DNA from: SAR324 cluster bacterium
Lineage (GTDB): Bacteria; SAR324; XYD2-FULL-50-16
Assembly (NCBI GenBank): GCA_028282885.1
Contig: JANQGX010000005.1
Span: 55,606-119,605 of the forward strand
DNA length: 64,000 nt
Direction of reading: 5' to 3'
Shown: positions 56,112 through 64,000 of the stretch, piece after piece
Position numbering within the stretch: position 1 is the first letter of the stretch
Layout of the letters: every line of letters starts with the position of its first letter
Made by a program: the position numbers and the translations under genes
The notes under the pieces: model-generated
Database searches by the model: none
Seen by the model: the letters and a program-made list of their open reading frames with translations, nothing else
What the model was told of the DNA's origin: nothing

Positions 56112-56843
56112 ATGAAAACAGATACTAGTGAAGTCGTGGTAGAACTTTTGCGTACTAAAGACGGAGAAAATGGCTGTTTTGAAAATGCCGATCTGGAGAA
56201 TGCGGATTTAAGAAATGCAAACCTGAAAAATGCCAACCTGGAAGGCGCTAATTTGAAGGATGCAAATCTCTCCGGTGCCAATCTCAAGAATGCCAATATG
56301 AAGAATATTGATGCCTCGGGTGCCGATCTCTCCGGGGCAACTTTTGAAGCAACCAACCTGGAGCATGCCGACTTAACCCATGCCGAAATCTCCAATGCCG
56401 TGTTTAAAAGGGCGAACCTCACGGAAGCGGTACTTAGAAGCGCGGAACTGGTTAATGCCTGCGTGACCCGATGCAAGTTGAAAGATGCTGATCTTTCCTA
56501 TTCCAACCTCCATGGTGCGGAACTGAAACAGGCTAACCTCTCCCACCTGAGTCTGATGCGGGCAAACCTCTCCTTTGCCGATCTTACCAATGCGGACCTG
56601 AGAGTGGCCAACCTGAAGGATGCCAATCTCTCGTTTGCCAATCTGACCAACGCCAATCTGAAAGATGCCAATATCGAAGGTGGTGAGTTGATGAACACGG
56701 AGATGGCCTCTGCGGATCTGAAAAACGTCAACCTTGAAGGCGCCAACCTGAAAGAGGCCAATTTCACCGACTCCAATCTAAAAGGGGCCGATCTCAAAGA
56801 TTCCATCAGCAAAGGAGCAGTCTTTAAAAACACAACCAAATAA
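56112..56843 (+). CDS. Pentapeptide-repeat protein
   Basis: A 243-residue protein that from about residue 22 to the end consists of A(D/N)LxX-type repeats (ADLENADLRNANLKNANLEG and so on), roughly 43 copies. Such repeats fold as a square right-handed beta-helix. There is no signal peptide, so it is probably cytoplasmic. Some members mimic DNA and protect gyrase; most have no known role. It stands alone, with a perfect hairpin 18 bp downstream. Confidence 0.9.
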   Translation: MKTDTSEVVVELLRTKDGENGCFENADLENADLRNANLKNANLEGANLKDANLSGANLKNANMKNIDASGADLSGATFEATNLEHADLTHAEISNAVFKRANLTEAVLRSAELVNACVTRCKLKDADLSYSNLHGAELKQANLSHLSLMRANLSFADLTNADLRVANLKDANLSFANLTNANLKDANIEGGELMNTEMASADLKNVNLEGANLKEANFTDSNLKGADLKDSISKGAVFKNTTK

Positions 56844-56861
56844 ACCTGCCTGGCCTTATCA

Positions 56862-56891
56862 ATCCGCGCCAGCGCTTTTATTGGCGCGGAT
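56862..56891 (+). terminator. Perfect 10-bp hairpin after the pentapeptide gene
   Basis: ATCCGCGCCA and TGGCGCGGAT pair perfectly around a 10-nt loop, 18 bp after the stop. No T run follows, so it may stabilise the mRNA end or act with Rho. Confidence 0.45.
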
Positions 56892-57083
56892 CGCTTCCTC
56901 GTATCGGTGTTGATCATTGATTCCCACTCCATAAATCGCCGAATCCGGTTTGTTATTTTTCTGATTTCATAATAATCTAATGGTTTAACAGACAAGAATA
57001 TATATGCAATACTCTTGCTCGTTCGCTGTAGACCGACAACTGCCAAATTGTATAACAACTATTTCATGTTAAGGAGCTGAAAA

Positions 57084-57596
57084 ATGGCCCATGATTTCAA
57101 GAAAATTCTGTTCACCACGGATCTTTCCCAGAGTTCCAAGGAGGTGTTCGATTATGCCGCCAGTCTGGCGGTGAAGTCCAATGCGACGGTATTGATCCTA
57201 CATGTTATTGAAGACGAGGAATCCAGGACAAAGGACCTGATCGTCGACATGATCGGGAATGAGGCTTTTCGCAAGATTCAACAGGAAAACGAGACTTACG
57301 CCAGGACCATTCTGCTGGGAAAACAGACCCAGGTGCCTATCATCAAGGAGGCCCTGGAAAAACTGGGACAAACTGCCAGTTCCGATAATGATCAGGAGTT
57401 GGTTGAAGGGGTTATCGTTCGCATGGGACGAATCGTGGAAGAAATTTTGCAGATTTCGGAAGAAGAAGACTGCGATGTTATCGTGATGGGCCATCACCAG
57501 AGAAGCATGCTGAGCAAATCCCGCGTCGGAAGAACCATTCGCGGGGTCCTTACCAAATGTAAGAAACCGGTTTTCCTGGTTCCCCTGGACACCTAG
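57084..57596 (+). CDS. Universal stress protein (UspA family)
   Basis: Cytoplasmic 170-residue Usp-fold protein. It begins FKKILFTTDLSQSSKEVFDYAASLA and ends with CDVIVMGHHQRSMLSKSRVGRTIRGVLTKCKKPVFLV. The G-x2-G-x9-G(S/T) nucleotide motif is only partly kept (GHHQRSMLSKSRVGRTI), so ATP binding is uncertain. An insertion of about 25 residues (around 70-110) lengthens the middle. AAGGAG lies 8 nt before the ATG. It is a single gene. Confidence 0.9.
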   Translation: MAHDFKKILFTTDLSQSSKEVFDYAASLAVKSNATVLILHVIEDEESRTKDLIVDMIGNEAFRKIQQENETYARTILLGKQTQVPIIKEALEKLGQTASSDNDQELVEGVIVRMGRIVEEILQISEEEDCDVIVMGHHQRSMLSKSRVGRTIRGVLTKCKKPVFLVPLDT

Positions 57597-57923
57597 CGGT
57601 CTGTATCAAAACCGATTTGATCAATACAATAAGCTATTTTGGGGGGCATGTATTTGTGACGTGTCCCCCGGTAACGTGTGCAACATGATGATCTTCCTTT
57701 GATCTGATTCCTGCGTCATCGCCTTTGCCGGATCGCACAGACCTGCCATTCATACTTCCCCGTTTTCAGCCTCATCTGCAACATCCACCTTCACCAGCGT
57801 TTGATTTTTTGTCCCGTCGGGATTTGAGCCGGTTATTGAGCTTCTGCATTGAAATAGTTCCACAGGCTTACTAAAGTGGATTGAATTACAAAGCGGAACA
57901 ATTCCATCGCAGGACACAGCCAG
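57597..57923. other. Intergenic region before the ABC-2 exporter operon
   Basis: About 330 bp. A 10-bp hairpin lies at 57641-57669 (GGGGGGCATG with CGTGTCCCCC, two wobble pairs, 9-nt loop) without a T run, possibly the end of the usp transcript. The exporter promoter should lie further right. No gene seen. Confidence 0.45.
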
Positions 57924-58925
57924 ATGATTACATGCCAGGGACTGTACAAGAACTTTAAAACCTATCAGAAAGAACCCGGATTTGCCGGGACCCTCAAATC
58001 TTTTTTCAAAAGGGAATACGAGACCAAAAGCGCGGTCAAGCCTTTTGACATTGAAATTCCGGAAGGTGAGATCGTGGGTTTACTCGGACCCAACGGGGCC
58101 GGTAAAACCACCCTGATCAAGATGTTCACCGGAATCGTGGTTCCCAGCGGCGGTACGGTCAACATCATCGGTTTTAATCCGGCCAAAAGAGACCGACGTT
58201 ATCGCAAAAAAATAGCCCTGGTGATGGGCCAGAAATCACAATTGTGGTGGGATCTGCCGGCCATGGATTCCTTTCAATTGTTACAGCGTTATTATGAAAT
58301 CGCTGAGCGGGATTTTAAAAAGAGAGTGGGCGAGCTTGCAGAACTGCTGGATGTGCAGAAGCTGCTTAATGTACACGTCCGCAAGCTCTCGTTGGGGGAG
58401 CGGATGAAAGTCGAGCTCATGTCCTGCCTGTTACACAAGCCGGAAGTGATTTTTCTGGACGAGCCTACCATCGGTCTGGACCTGATCGCCCAACGAAATA
58501 TCCGTCAGTTCATCCGGGATTATCATCACCGGAATCATTGCACCATATTGCTGACCTCCCATTACATGGCTGATGTAGAAGCCCTCTGTTCCCGTCTGGT
58601 TTTCATCCTTGAGGGCGAAAAACGATTCGATGGTGATATCACCACTTTTTCCAATCTCCTGGGCAGCGAGAAGAATGTTGTTTTTGATTTCGAAAACAGT
58701 GTGGAGGAGCATCCCCTGCTAATCCCCTTTGATCCGCACTGGAACGACGACCACACACGGGTTGAATTGAGAATTCCTCACAATCGGTTAAAAGAGGTTA
58801 CCGTTCAGATCCTGGAATGCCTTCCGGTGGTTGAGTTTAATACAGAAAAGCTGCCGATAGAACGGGTGATGAAAACCGTGATGGAGAACCCGGCACTGCT
58901 GGAATCCGCACAAAGGGAGAACTGA
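57924..58925 (+). CDS. ABC-2 exporter ATP-binding protein
   Basis: Cytoplasmic ATPase of 333 residues. Walker A is GLLGPNGAGKTTLIKMFTGI (about 52-71), the Q-loop region is LVMGQKSQLWWDLP, the signature is KLSLGERMKVELMSCLL, Walker B is PEVIFLDEPTIGLD and the H-loop LTSHYMADV. The long N-terminal lead (FKTYQKEPGFAGTLKSFFKREY) and QKSQLWWDLP are typical of the COG4586 group, which pairs with two six-helix permeases as found here. AGGA lies about 9 nt before the ATG. The exported substrate is unknown. Confidence 0.93.
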   Translation: MITCQGLYKNFKTYQKEPGFAGTLKSFFKREYETKSAVKPFDIEIPEGEIVGLLGPNGAGKTTLIKMFTGIVVPSGGTVNIIGFNPAKRDRRYRKKIALVMGQKSQLWWDLPAMDSFQLLQRYYEIAERDFKKRVGELAELLDVQKLLNVHVRKLSLGERMKVELMSCLLHKPEVIFLDEPTIGLDLIAQRNIRQFIRDYHHRNHCTILLTSHYMADVEALCSRLVFILEGEKRFDGDITTFSNLLGSEKNVVFDFENSVEEHPLLIPFDPHWNDDHTRVELRIPHNRLKEVTVQILECLPVVEFNTEKLPIERVMKTVMENPALLESAQREN

Positions 58926-58933
58926 GAGGTGAT

Positions 58934-59728
58934 ATGTTGAAGTGGTGGCAGACCATTAAGGTACATTGGTCCAATACGCTGGTCTACAGGGTTAACTTCC
59001 TGCTGATGGTTGTGGGCCCGGTGCTGGTCTTCTTTTTTGTCAAGGTTAGCCTCTGGTACAGCATTTTTGAAGGTAATACCGAAATCCGGATCGGAAACTA
59101 TTCTCTCTCCGATATGCTGACGTATCACCTTTGGACAATGATCATCATGCTGATCAGCCGCTCCTACAATTTCGGTAAGCTTTCGGAAGATATCCGGCTG
59201 GGTCGGGTCTCTACCTATCTGATTTACCCCTTCAGTCTCTGGGAGTTCCAGGCTACCAATTTTGTCAGCAGGCTTTTAATCCAGATATTTATCGCCCTCT
59301 TCTGCCTGTTTATTCTCATGACCACTTTTTCTCAGTATTTTAACAATTTTGAAGCGATCAATCTTGCCAAGGGATTGTTGCTGGCGGTTGTCGTTTCGGT
59401 GTTCTGGTTTAGCCTGCAATACCTGATCGGTCTTTTGACTTTCTGGCTGGAAGAGACCTGGGTGATCGCCGTTATCGCAGAAACCGCAATCCAGCTCTTG
59501 TCCGGAAACATGATCCCCCTGGATCTTTTCCCGGAATGGGCTGCCAGGCTGCTTGATTATACCCCTTTTCCTTATGTCACCTTTGTTCCTGTGAAAATGA
59601 TTATGGGATCCGGCGGAGATTTGTTAACGGCGCTTGGCAACCTGGTTTTCTGGATTCTGATTCTGAATCTGATTATCCTGTTTGTCTGGCGTAAGGGACT
59701 GAAACTCTATACCGGCGCGGGAATGTAG
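58934..59728 (+). CDS. ABC-2 exporter permease, first subunit
   Basis: Six-helix inner-membrane permease (264 residues) of the COG4587/COG3694 kind. Typical features are the N-terminal VHWSNTLVYRVNFLLMVVGPVLVFFFVKVSLW, the conserved IRLGRVSTYLIYPFSLWEFQ loop, and GNMIPLDLFPEWAARLLDYTPFPYVTFVPVKMIMG near the end. It starts 8 bp after the ATPase gene and ends 2 bp before the second permease. Confidence 0.92.
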   Translation: MLKWWQTIKVHWSNTLVYRVNFLLMVVGPVLVFFFVKVSLWYSIFEGNTEIRIGNYSLSDMLTYHLWTMIIMLISRSYNFGKLSEDIRLGRVSTYLIYPFSLWEFQATNFVSRLLIQIFIALFCLFILMTTFSQYFNNFEAINLAKGLLLAVVVSVFWFSLQYLIGLLTFWLEETWVIAVIAETAIQLLSGNMIPLDLFPEWAARLLDYTPFPYVTFVPVKMIMGSGGDLLTALGNLVFWILILNLIILFVWRKGLKLYTGAGM

Positions 59729-59730
59729 AT

Positions 59731-60525
59731 ATGCTGTCGAGAACAAAATACTACCTGTTGCTCTACAGGGAATTTATCAAAACCTGCTTTGTGGAGGCCA
59801 TGTCCTTCAGGCTGCATTTTGTCCTGTTGATCATTATGGATCTGGTGTTCTATGCCTCTGTTTTTGCCTCGGTGGATATCATCTATCAGCATGTGGAGAC
59901 GATCGGAACCTGGAATCGGGAACAGTTAATGTTTTTTGTCTCATTTATTCTTTCGGTTAACCATTTGCAGATGTCGCTGCTGGCCAACAACTATTGGGAA
60001 TTGTCCCTGTTGATCCGGCAGGGTGGTCTGGACTTCCTGCTCGTCAAGCCGGCCAGTTCCCTGTTCTCCACCTTTTTACGAAGAATTTCTGCCGGTAGTA
60101 CCCTGTTGTTCCTGGTTCCCTGGAGCTGCATGATCTATTTCGGTAACAAGCTCGGATTCACCTGGCACGCCTGGGTAATCCTCCCTTTCCTGGTTTTGCT
60201 GGCCTTTATGTTGACGGGTCTCATCGAAACCATCATCTCCTGCGCCATGTTCTGGATGCTGGAGGGAGTGGGCATCAACTTCCTCAGAATGCAACTGCAA
60301 CAGGTGGCCCGCTGGCCCGATTTTATCTATGCCGGATTCATCAGAAAAATCCTCACCTTTTTCATCCCCGTTTTGTTGATCTACAACGCCCCCAGCCGCT
60401 TCCTCTTCGATTTTCATGACTGGCTGGTCATGGTAGGAATGCTGTCAGCCGTAGCCATCGGCTGGGTTGTCCTCTTTTTCCTCTGGAAACTCTGCCTAAA
60501 CAGCTACGAGTCCGCCTCAAGCTAG
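59731..60525 (+). CDS. ABC-2 exporter permease, second subunit
   Basis: Six-helix permease of 264 residues, the same length as its neighbour and built on the same plan. Shared features are KTCFVEAMSFRLHFVLLIIMDLVFYASVFASVDIIY, the loop LIRQGGLDFLLVKPASSLFSTFLRR, and a C-terminal part matching the other subunit's hairpin. The two probably form a heterodimer with the ATPase. A terminator-like hairpin follows the stop. Confidence 0.92.
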   Translation: MLSRTKYYLLLYREFIKTCFVEAMSFRLHFVLLIIMDLVFYASVFASVDIIYQHVETIGTWNREQLMFFVSFILSVNHLQMSLLANNYWELSLLIRQGGLDFLLVKPASSLFSTFLRRISAGSTLLFLVPWSCMIYFGNKLGFTWHAWVILPFLVLLAFMLTGLIETIISCAMFWMLEGVGINFLRMQLQQVARWPDFIYAGFIRKILTFFIPVLLIYNAPSRFLFDFHDWLVMVGMLSAVAIGWVVLFFLWKLCLNSYESASS

Positions 60526-60530
60526 GATAA

Positions 60531-60569
60531 AAATCAGGGAACGCGTACTCGTTATATATTCCTTGATTT
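60531..60569 (+). terminator. Terminator-like hairpin after the ABC-2 operon
   Basis: AAATCAGGGAA pairs with TTCCTTGATTT over 11 bp (one G-U) around a 17-nt loop, 6 bp after the operon stop. The stem's own T-rich 3' arm is the only T tract. Confidence 0.5.
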
Positions 60570-60703
60570 GAGATTCGGATTTCTCTATTCAAAACCAATA
60601 AATCCCGGTTGTCGCATGGACAGAACGCCATGAACCGCGTTATTAAGGAGTAACAACAGACAAAACTCATATTCCGGTTCGAGTAGGGGCAAATATCAAA
60701 ACC

Positions 60704-61378
60704 ATGAAAGAGTCCGATCTCTACCCCCCGCTGAAACAGTTCCTGGAAGCCCAGGACTACGAGGTTAAGGGGGAAGTTCACGACTGCGACGCTATGGCGG
60801 TGCGAGGTGATGAGACACCCGTTGTGGTCGAGCTAAAACTCTCTCTTAATCTGGATGTAATTCTCCAGGCAGTGGATCGCTTATCCCTGACGCCAAAAGT
60901 GTACATCGGAATTCCCGCCCGCAGCCGAATCATCAAAAAGAGAAGGAAGAGTACAATCAAACTGCTCAGGATGCTGGGATTGGGTTTGCTTTTGATAGAC
61001 CCGGATACTCCGGCCGGCAGCGTATCGGTGCTACTCGATCCCGGGGAATACAAGCCGCGTAGATCAAGATTCAAGCAGGAACGCCTCCTTGGAGAGTTTG
61101 CAAAGCGTGTGGGAGATCCCAATCTTGGTGGAACAGTTAAAAGAAAGGGAATCGTCACTGTTTACCGACAACGTGCCCTGGCAATTGCCCGATTATTGGA
61201 CCTGCAGGGAGCGACCAGGGCGGCGGATGTGGCCCTTATCCTGAAGGAATCGAAGGCCAGGGATATTATGTACAGAAATGTCTACGGCTGGTTCGAAAGG
61301 ATATCGACCGGTGTATATGACCTCTCCCCACGCGGCAAAAGGGAAATCCTTCTCTGGGGTTCACAATCGCAGAACTAG
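60704..61378 (+). CDS. DUF2161 protein, predicted PD-(D/E)XK nuclease fold
   Basis: Cytoplasmic protein of 224 residues. Residues about 1-130 fit the DUF2161 restriction-endonuclease-like fold: an N-terminal helix (YPPLKQFLEAQDYEV), then CDAMAVRG and the E-x-K element VVVELKLSL. The C-terminal part (about 135-215) resembles a winged helix (LDLQGATRAADVALILKES ... NVYGWFERISTGVYDLS). Substrate and role are not known. It is a single gene with a hairpin at 61390-61415. Confidence 0.82.
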   Translation: MKESDLYPPLKQFLEAQDYEVKGEVHDCDAMAVRGDETPVVVELKLSLNLDVILQAVDRLSLTPKVYIGIPARSRIIKKRRKSTIKLLRMLGLGLLLIDPDTPAGSVSVLLDPGEYKPRRSRFKQERLLGEFAKRVGDPNLGGTVKRKGIVTVYRQRALAIARLLDLQGATRAADVALILKESKARDIMYRNVYGWFERISTGVYDLSPRGKREILLWGSQSQN

Positions 61379-61389
61379 TCTTTAATCAA

Positions 61390-61415
61390 AGGAAATGTAA
61401 CGGGTTGCGTTTCCT
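61390..61415 (+). terminator. Hairpin after the DUF2161 gene
   Basis: AGGAAATGTAAC pairs with the following GTTGCGTTTCCT (12 bp with two wobble pairs) around a 2-nt turn, 11 bp after the stop. The sequence ccaattt follows, a weak T tract. Confidence 0.45.
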
Positions 61416-61483
61416 CCAATTTCAATCGCAAGCAGTCCATTAGTAAAAATTTCAGTGGAGTACTATTTAAACCAAGCAAAAAA

Positions 61484-61951
61484 ATGAACCTGGAAAAGAT
61501 ATCTTACAGAATGATGCTCGATGAAGAGGCAGACGAGGTTTTCAACCTGATCCGGACTGAGTTTGATGATTCAATAGCTCCTGAATTCACGGCAGAAGGC
61601 GTTGAAGAGTTTTACCAGTCGGCCAGTGAATTTGTTTACAACAGGCCTGAAAACCATTTTCTGATCGTCGCAGTTTTGGAAAACAGGATTATCGGAATGA
61701 TAGACGTGAGGGACCACTATCATATCTGCATGTTTTTCGTTGCCGGGGAGCAACAGTCAAAAGGAGTAGGCAGGTCTTTGGTTGAACAGGCGATATCCCG
61801 ATGCAAGTCCCAAAACCCGCAACTCGAAGAAATCGATGTTAATTCCTCCACTCATGCTGTCAATGCCTACAAAAAGATCGGATTTGTCCCCACAGACGAT
61901 GAACAGGTGGTTAACGGTATTCGCTTTATCCCCATGGTCAAGAAAGTCTAA
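61484..61951 (+). CDS. GNAT acetyltransferase
   Basis: Complete 155-residue GNAT fold protein. The acetyl-CoA motif A is FFVAGEQQSKGVGRSLVEQAI (QSKGVG fits QxxGxG/A), preceded by ENRIIGMIDVRD and followed by INVNSSTHAVNAYKKIGFVPT-type motif B (here DVNSSTHAVNAYKKIGFVP). The substrate is unknown. It stands directly before a decayed GNAT gene of a different subfamily. Confidence 0.9.
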   Translation: MNLEKISYRMMLDEEADEVFNLIRTEFDDSIAPEFTAEGVEEFYQSASEFVYNRPENHFLIVAVLENRIIGMIDVRDHYHICMFFVAGEQQSKGVGRSLVEQAISRCKSQNPQLEEIDVNSSTHAVNAYKKIGFVPTDDEQVVNGIRFIPMVKKV

Positions 61952-61975
61952 ATTTGAATTACCTCTTCCGAAACA

Positions 61976-62416
61976 ATGAGGTTCTATCCTCATCCTTATG
62001 ACAGGGAAAAGGTAGCAGTTTCAATCGACTGATCCATGCGAAGTTACAGGGAAAACGGGTTTGGTCTCTGGGCACTGATTCTTAAGGAAAGCAGACGGTT
62101 TGTCGGCCAATGCGGCATTTCAATCCAGGATATTGACAGCAAAAAAGTTCCAGAAATAGGATACCAAATCAACAAGGCGTTCTGGAACCGGGGCTATGTC
62201 ACTGAAATGGCCGGAAAATGCCTGGAATACGGATTCGACAAACTGGAGCTTGAGGAGATTTTCATTCACACTTACGTGAAGAATATACCTTCAATCAGAG
62301 TAGCAGAGAAACTGAACATGACTAGGCGAAAAGAGTACGACAAGCAGGTAACTCCCGATAAATTTATGAGACACGTCGTCTTCTCGACCATGGGAAAAGA
62401 GCGCTATTCCTCTTAG
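61976..62416 (+). pseudogene. GNAT acetyltransferase pseudogene (truncated, in-frame TGA)
   Basis: An intact stretch from ATG 62036 (126 codons) encodes the C-terminal two thirds of a RimJ-type GNAT: RSYRENGFGLWALILKESRRFVGQCGISIQ, EIGYQINKAFWNRGYVTEMAGK, HTYVKNIPSIRVAEKLNM. In the same frame upstream, 61976-62029 reads MRFYPHPYDREKVAVSID, which also fits this family, then TGA at 62030-62032. In homologues I recall, that position is Trp, so one TGG to TGA change explains the stop. The first ~30 residues of the family are missing altogether. A shortened protein from ATG 62036 is possible but would lack the first strand and helices. Confidence 0.7.
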
Positions 62417-62506
62417 ACATCTGGAAATTTAGTATTGATATTATTCTCAGTGAAATCAATTGAGGTTTCTCTCACTATAGACTGTTTAAATTTTTCGTTA
62501 TCAACA

Positions 62507-62627
62507 ATCAAATCGAAAAGAGTATCAGTGCTGGCCGTTCGAGTATACGAACAATACTCTTATTGCCTGCGGAATCGATGTACTCAATGGCACTCCGCTG
62601 GTCGACATCAAGCCATATATTCCATAA
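62507..62627 (+). pseudogene. Remnant of a TsaA/TrmO-like (UPF0066) gene
   Basis: 62571-62627 reads GIDVLNGTPLVDIKPYIP and stop, the diagnostic C-terminal motif of TsaA/TrmO tRNA-modification proteins. About 20 codons upstream, in another frame, 62507-62551 reads IKSKRVSVLAVRVYE, similar to the RPNPIGLSVVRL region that precedes it in the family. A frameshift therefore joins them, and the N-terminal part is absent. Confidence 0.55.
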
Positions 62628-62960
62628 TGCAACCATCGCTCATCAATCTCTAACCACGTTATGTCTCGCTGTTTCTCGTTCCTGATTTAAAAGCAACCAG
62701 CTACCAGTTCTTCTTGTCATTCCCGCCCCACAGCCCTTGCTATCCGTTTTAATTCTATCATCGTAAGTGAACGATGAAATATACACAGGTTTTGACAAAT
62801 ACCCACCTGAAAATGTATCCTTCACACGATTTCCCGATCGATTAATACAAACCCGCGGTTGCAGGAAAATCATTAAATAACGGGCTATACAGAATCTATC
62901 TAACACACTAGTTAACAATTCTGTCTATTTAACTGTTAAATTAGTAAAATGGAGATTGTT
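62628..62960. other. AT-rich intergenic stretch
   Basis: About 330 bp after the TsaA remnant. I see no gene; a 91-codon - strand frame at 62643-62918 has no recognisable features. The promoter of the following AT-rich gene should lie near its right end. Confidence 0.4.
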
Positions 62961-63809
62961 ATGGATGAGAAATCTAAAAAATTAAATAAAATATTCAAAA
63001 GTGGTTTTCTCACTTTTGGGAGTCTGCGAGATATTTTAATAATAACTTTAATAGCAATTGTTGGTTGGAAATTGCTAAATACCTCAATAGCATTTGATGG
63101 CCTAAAATTCAATTATTCTGAGTTGCTTTCCATTTTACTGGCATTTTTTGCAATTGCCTTGTCGGCAATTTTTTACTTCAAAGCTACTGAAACTTCTAAT
63201 AGTTTTTATGACAATACATATAAATTCACAAAAGAAGTATCGGAAATACTGGGAAGGATCGAATCTGGATTTGGAGAAAAGCTAAGGCATATCGACGAAG
63301 GCTATACTGGATTAAGAGATAAATTTGAGAAAATTCCATTTGATATTCAAGCTGCTAAAGACGAAGAAAAGAAAGAAGAGAAGCATATAAAAGAACAAGA
63401 AAAAGAGATGAATAGAATCATCTTAGAATTAATGGAAAAAGCCAAAGTGGCAGATGATGAAAAGGAGGTATTGCTTAAGCGTATTGAGCAATACACAAAA
63501 GATTTGGACAATTCAAGAATTGAACTTAGAAAGCTTCAAAGAAAGATCAGCATGGTGGAAAGTGACATACCAGATATCCCGGAAGGATTTATTGAGTATC
63601 TAGCAAGTATGATCGAAGGTAGATTTTCTCCAAGCTATTCAGAAGCTCCAACCCGAGTATTGAAGAGAAAATTTAGAGATATAACTTCAGAACAGTTAAT
63701 CAAAGAGCGTGATATAGATTTTATGCATCGACATGGTTTGTTAGACGAAGACGGATTGACTGCAAAAGGAGCTAAAGTTTTACGACTGTCTATTCGTAAA
63801 TCAATTTAA
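62961..63809 (+). CDS. Membrane protein with coiled coil and C-terminal winged-helix look
   Basis: Unknown protein of 282 residues. Two membrane helices (about 24-42 and 53-75, TLIAIVGWKLLNTSIA and LLSILLAFFAIALSAIFYF) are followed by a long charged coiled coil (about 120-200, KDEEKKEEKHIKEQEKEMNR) and a compact end (about 205-282) resembling a winged helix, ending GLTAKGAKVLRLSIRKSI. ATG 62961 has GGAG about 7 nt upstream; ATG 62949 overlaps that site. Its DNA is clearly more AT-rich than the rest of the window, which suggests recent acquisition. Confidence 0.75.
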   Translation: MDEKSKKLNKIFKSGFLTFGSLRDILIITLIAIVGWKLLNTSIAFDGLKFNYSELLSILLAFFAIALSAIFYFKATETSNSFYDNTYKFTKEVSEILGRIESGFGEKLRHIDEGYTGLRDKFEKIPFDIQAAKDEEKKEEKHIKEQEKEMNRIILELMEKAKVADDEKEVLLKRIEQYTKDLDNSRIELRKLQRKISMVESDIPDIPEGFIEYLASMIEGRFSPSYSEAPTRVLKRKFRDITSEQLIKERDIDFMHRHGLLDEDGLTAKGAKVLRLSIRKSI

Positions 63810-64000
63810 CAATCGCATCCACCCGACCGCATATCGCGCTCGGTTTAATCGGGCTCTGTGCACTTTGCATATTCGTCATAGGAGGCATCATCCGGAAAGC
63901 GGCAACTGATGCAAGCGTTGAGCCTGTAGAAAAACCTTTACATAGCTGATATTATTAATTAAAATAGTTTGACACTCCATTAAAACCGGTGATATCGGAG
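63810..64000. other. Right-edge sequence
   Basis: About 190 bp. A frame without a start codon (about 63800-63944) would encode a hydrophobic stretch HIALGLIGLCALCIFVIGG and a short tail; it may be another gene fragment or chance. Nothing else supported. Confidence 0.3.

Noticed and set aside
56112..56843. Qnr-type gyrase-protecting resistance protein
   Set aside because: Pentapeptide repeats alone do not show this; the loops that mark Qnr proteins are not visible.

Overview
The window reads as a chromosomal segment of a Gram-negative, probably anaerobic or facultative bacterium. Envelope markers are SecDF, MurJ, LolD/FtsX-type lipoprotein machinery and Cys-anchored lipoproteins. Anaerobe-type markers are a four-subunit 2-oxoacid:ferredoxin oxidoreductase, a nickel-dependent lactate racemase homologue, a fused B12 acyl-CoA mutase and Mrp/DUF5320/DUF364 metal-handling genes. 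Gene content and the two chemoreceptors resemble Desulfobacterota/SAR324-like 'deltaproteobacteria', but no rRNA or tRNA is present and I cannot place the organism securely.

Layout: (1) 2-6324, + strand: secD (cut by the left edge), secF, argS, dimeric-type glycyl-tRNA synthetase and a variant hisI, followed by a convergent small hypothetical gene. (2) 6.9-14.3 kb: a PKD-repeat lipoprotein, a gene-poor 1 kb stretch with a 147-bp nested inverted repeat, and two methyl-accepting chemotaxis proteins sharing a C-terminal FGKY tail. (3) 14.4-21.3 kb, - strand: a GH4 glycosidase, a large acidic protein of unknown function, and a ferredoxin/alpha/beta/gamma 2-oxoacid oxidoreductase operon ending in a double-ACT protein. 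(4) 22.0-28.7 kb: a tight yihY-like / REC-histidine kinase / murJ operon, then a tautomerase, a DHFR-like reductase and an MFS carrier. (5) 29.1-35.7 kb: a 2-hydroxyacid module. A YdiJ-type FAD/Fe-S dehydrogenase and larA run on the - strand, divergent from a PdhR/LldR-like GntR regulator coupled to a second MFS carrier. The divergent promoter region carries TGGTnnnACCA operators. (6) 36.0-39.3 kb: a metal/Fe-S associated group (MBL hydrolase, DUF4213/DUF364, DUF5320-like, Mrp) including a 56-codon gene overlapping mrp. (7) 39.5-41.3 kb, - strand: GNAT, DUF523 and TauE/SafE, overlapping. (8) 41.6-48.5 kb: LolD-like ATPase, FtsX-like permease, AttH/CrtC-like lipocalin and a penicillin-acylase-family Ntn hydrolase. 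(9) 48.7-55.5 kb: fused isobutyryl-CoA mutase (icmF), a TetR regulator and a large Ser-rich lipoprotein behind a sigma-54-like site. (10) 56.1-61.4 kb: pentapeptide-repeat protein, universal stress protein, ABC-2 exporter trio and a DUF2161 protein. (11) 61.5-64 kb: an intact GNAT gene, then a decay zone holding a GNAT pseudogene (TGA at an expected Trp) and a frameshifted TsaA/TrmO remnant, followed by an AT-rich membrane/coiled-coil gene.

No CRISPR array, prophage, complete insertion sequence or tRNA was seen. The best leads are the operator-linked LarA/dehydrogenase module, the Lol-like exporter with lipocalin and acylase, the nested inverted repeat, the small gene coupled to mrp, and the pseudogene cluster at the right end. 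All assignments come from reading motifs by eye; no database search was run.
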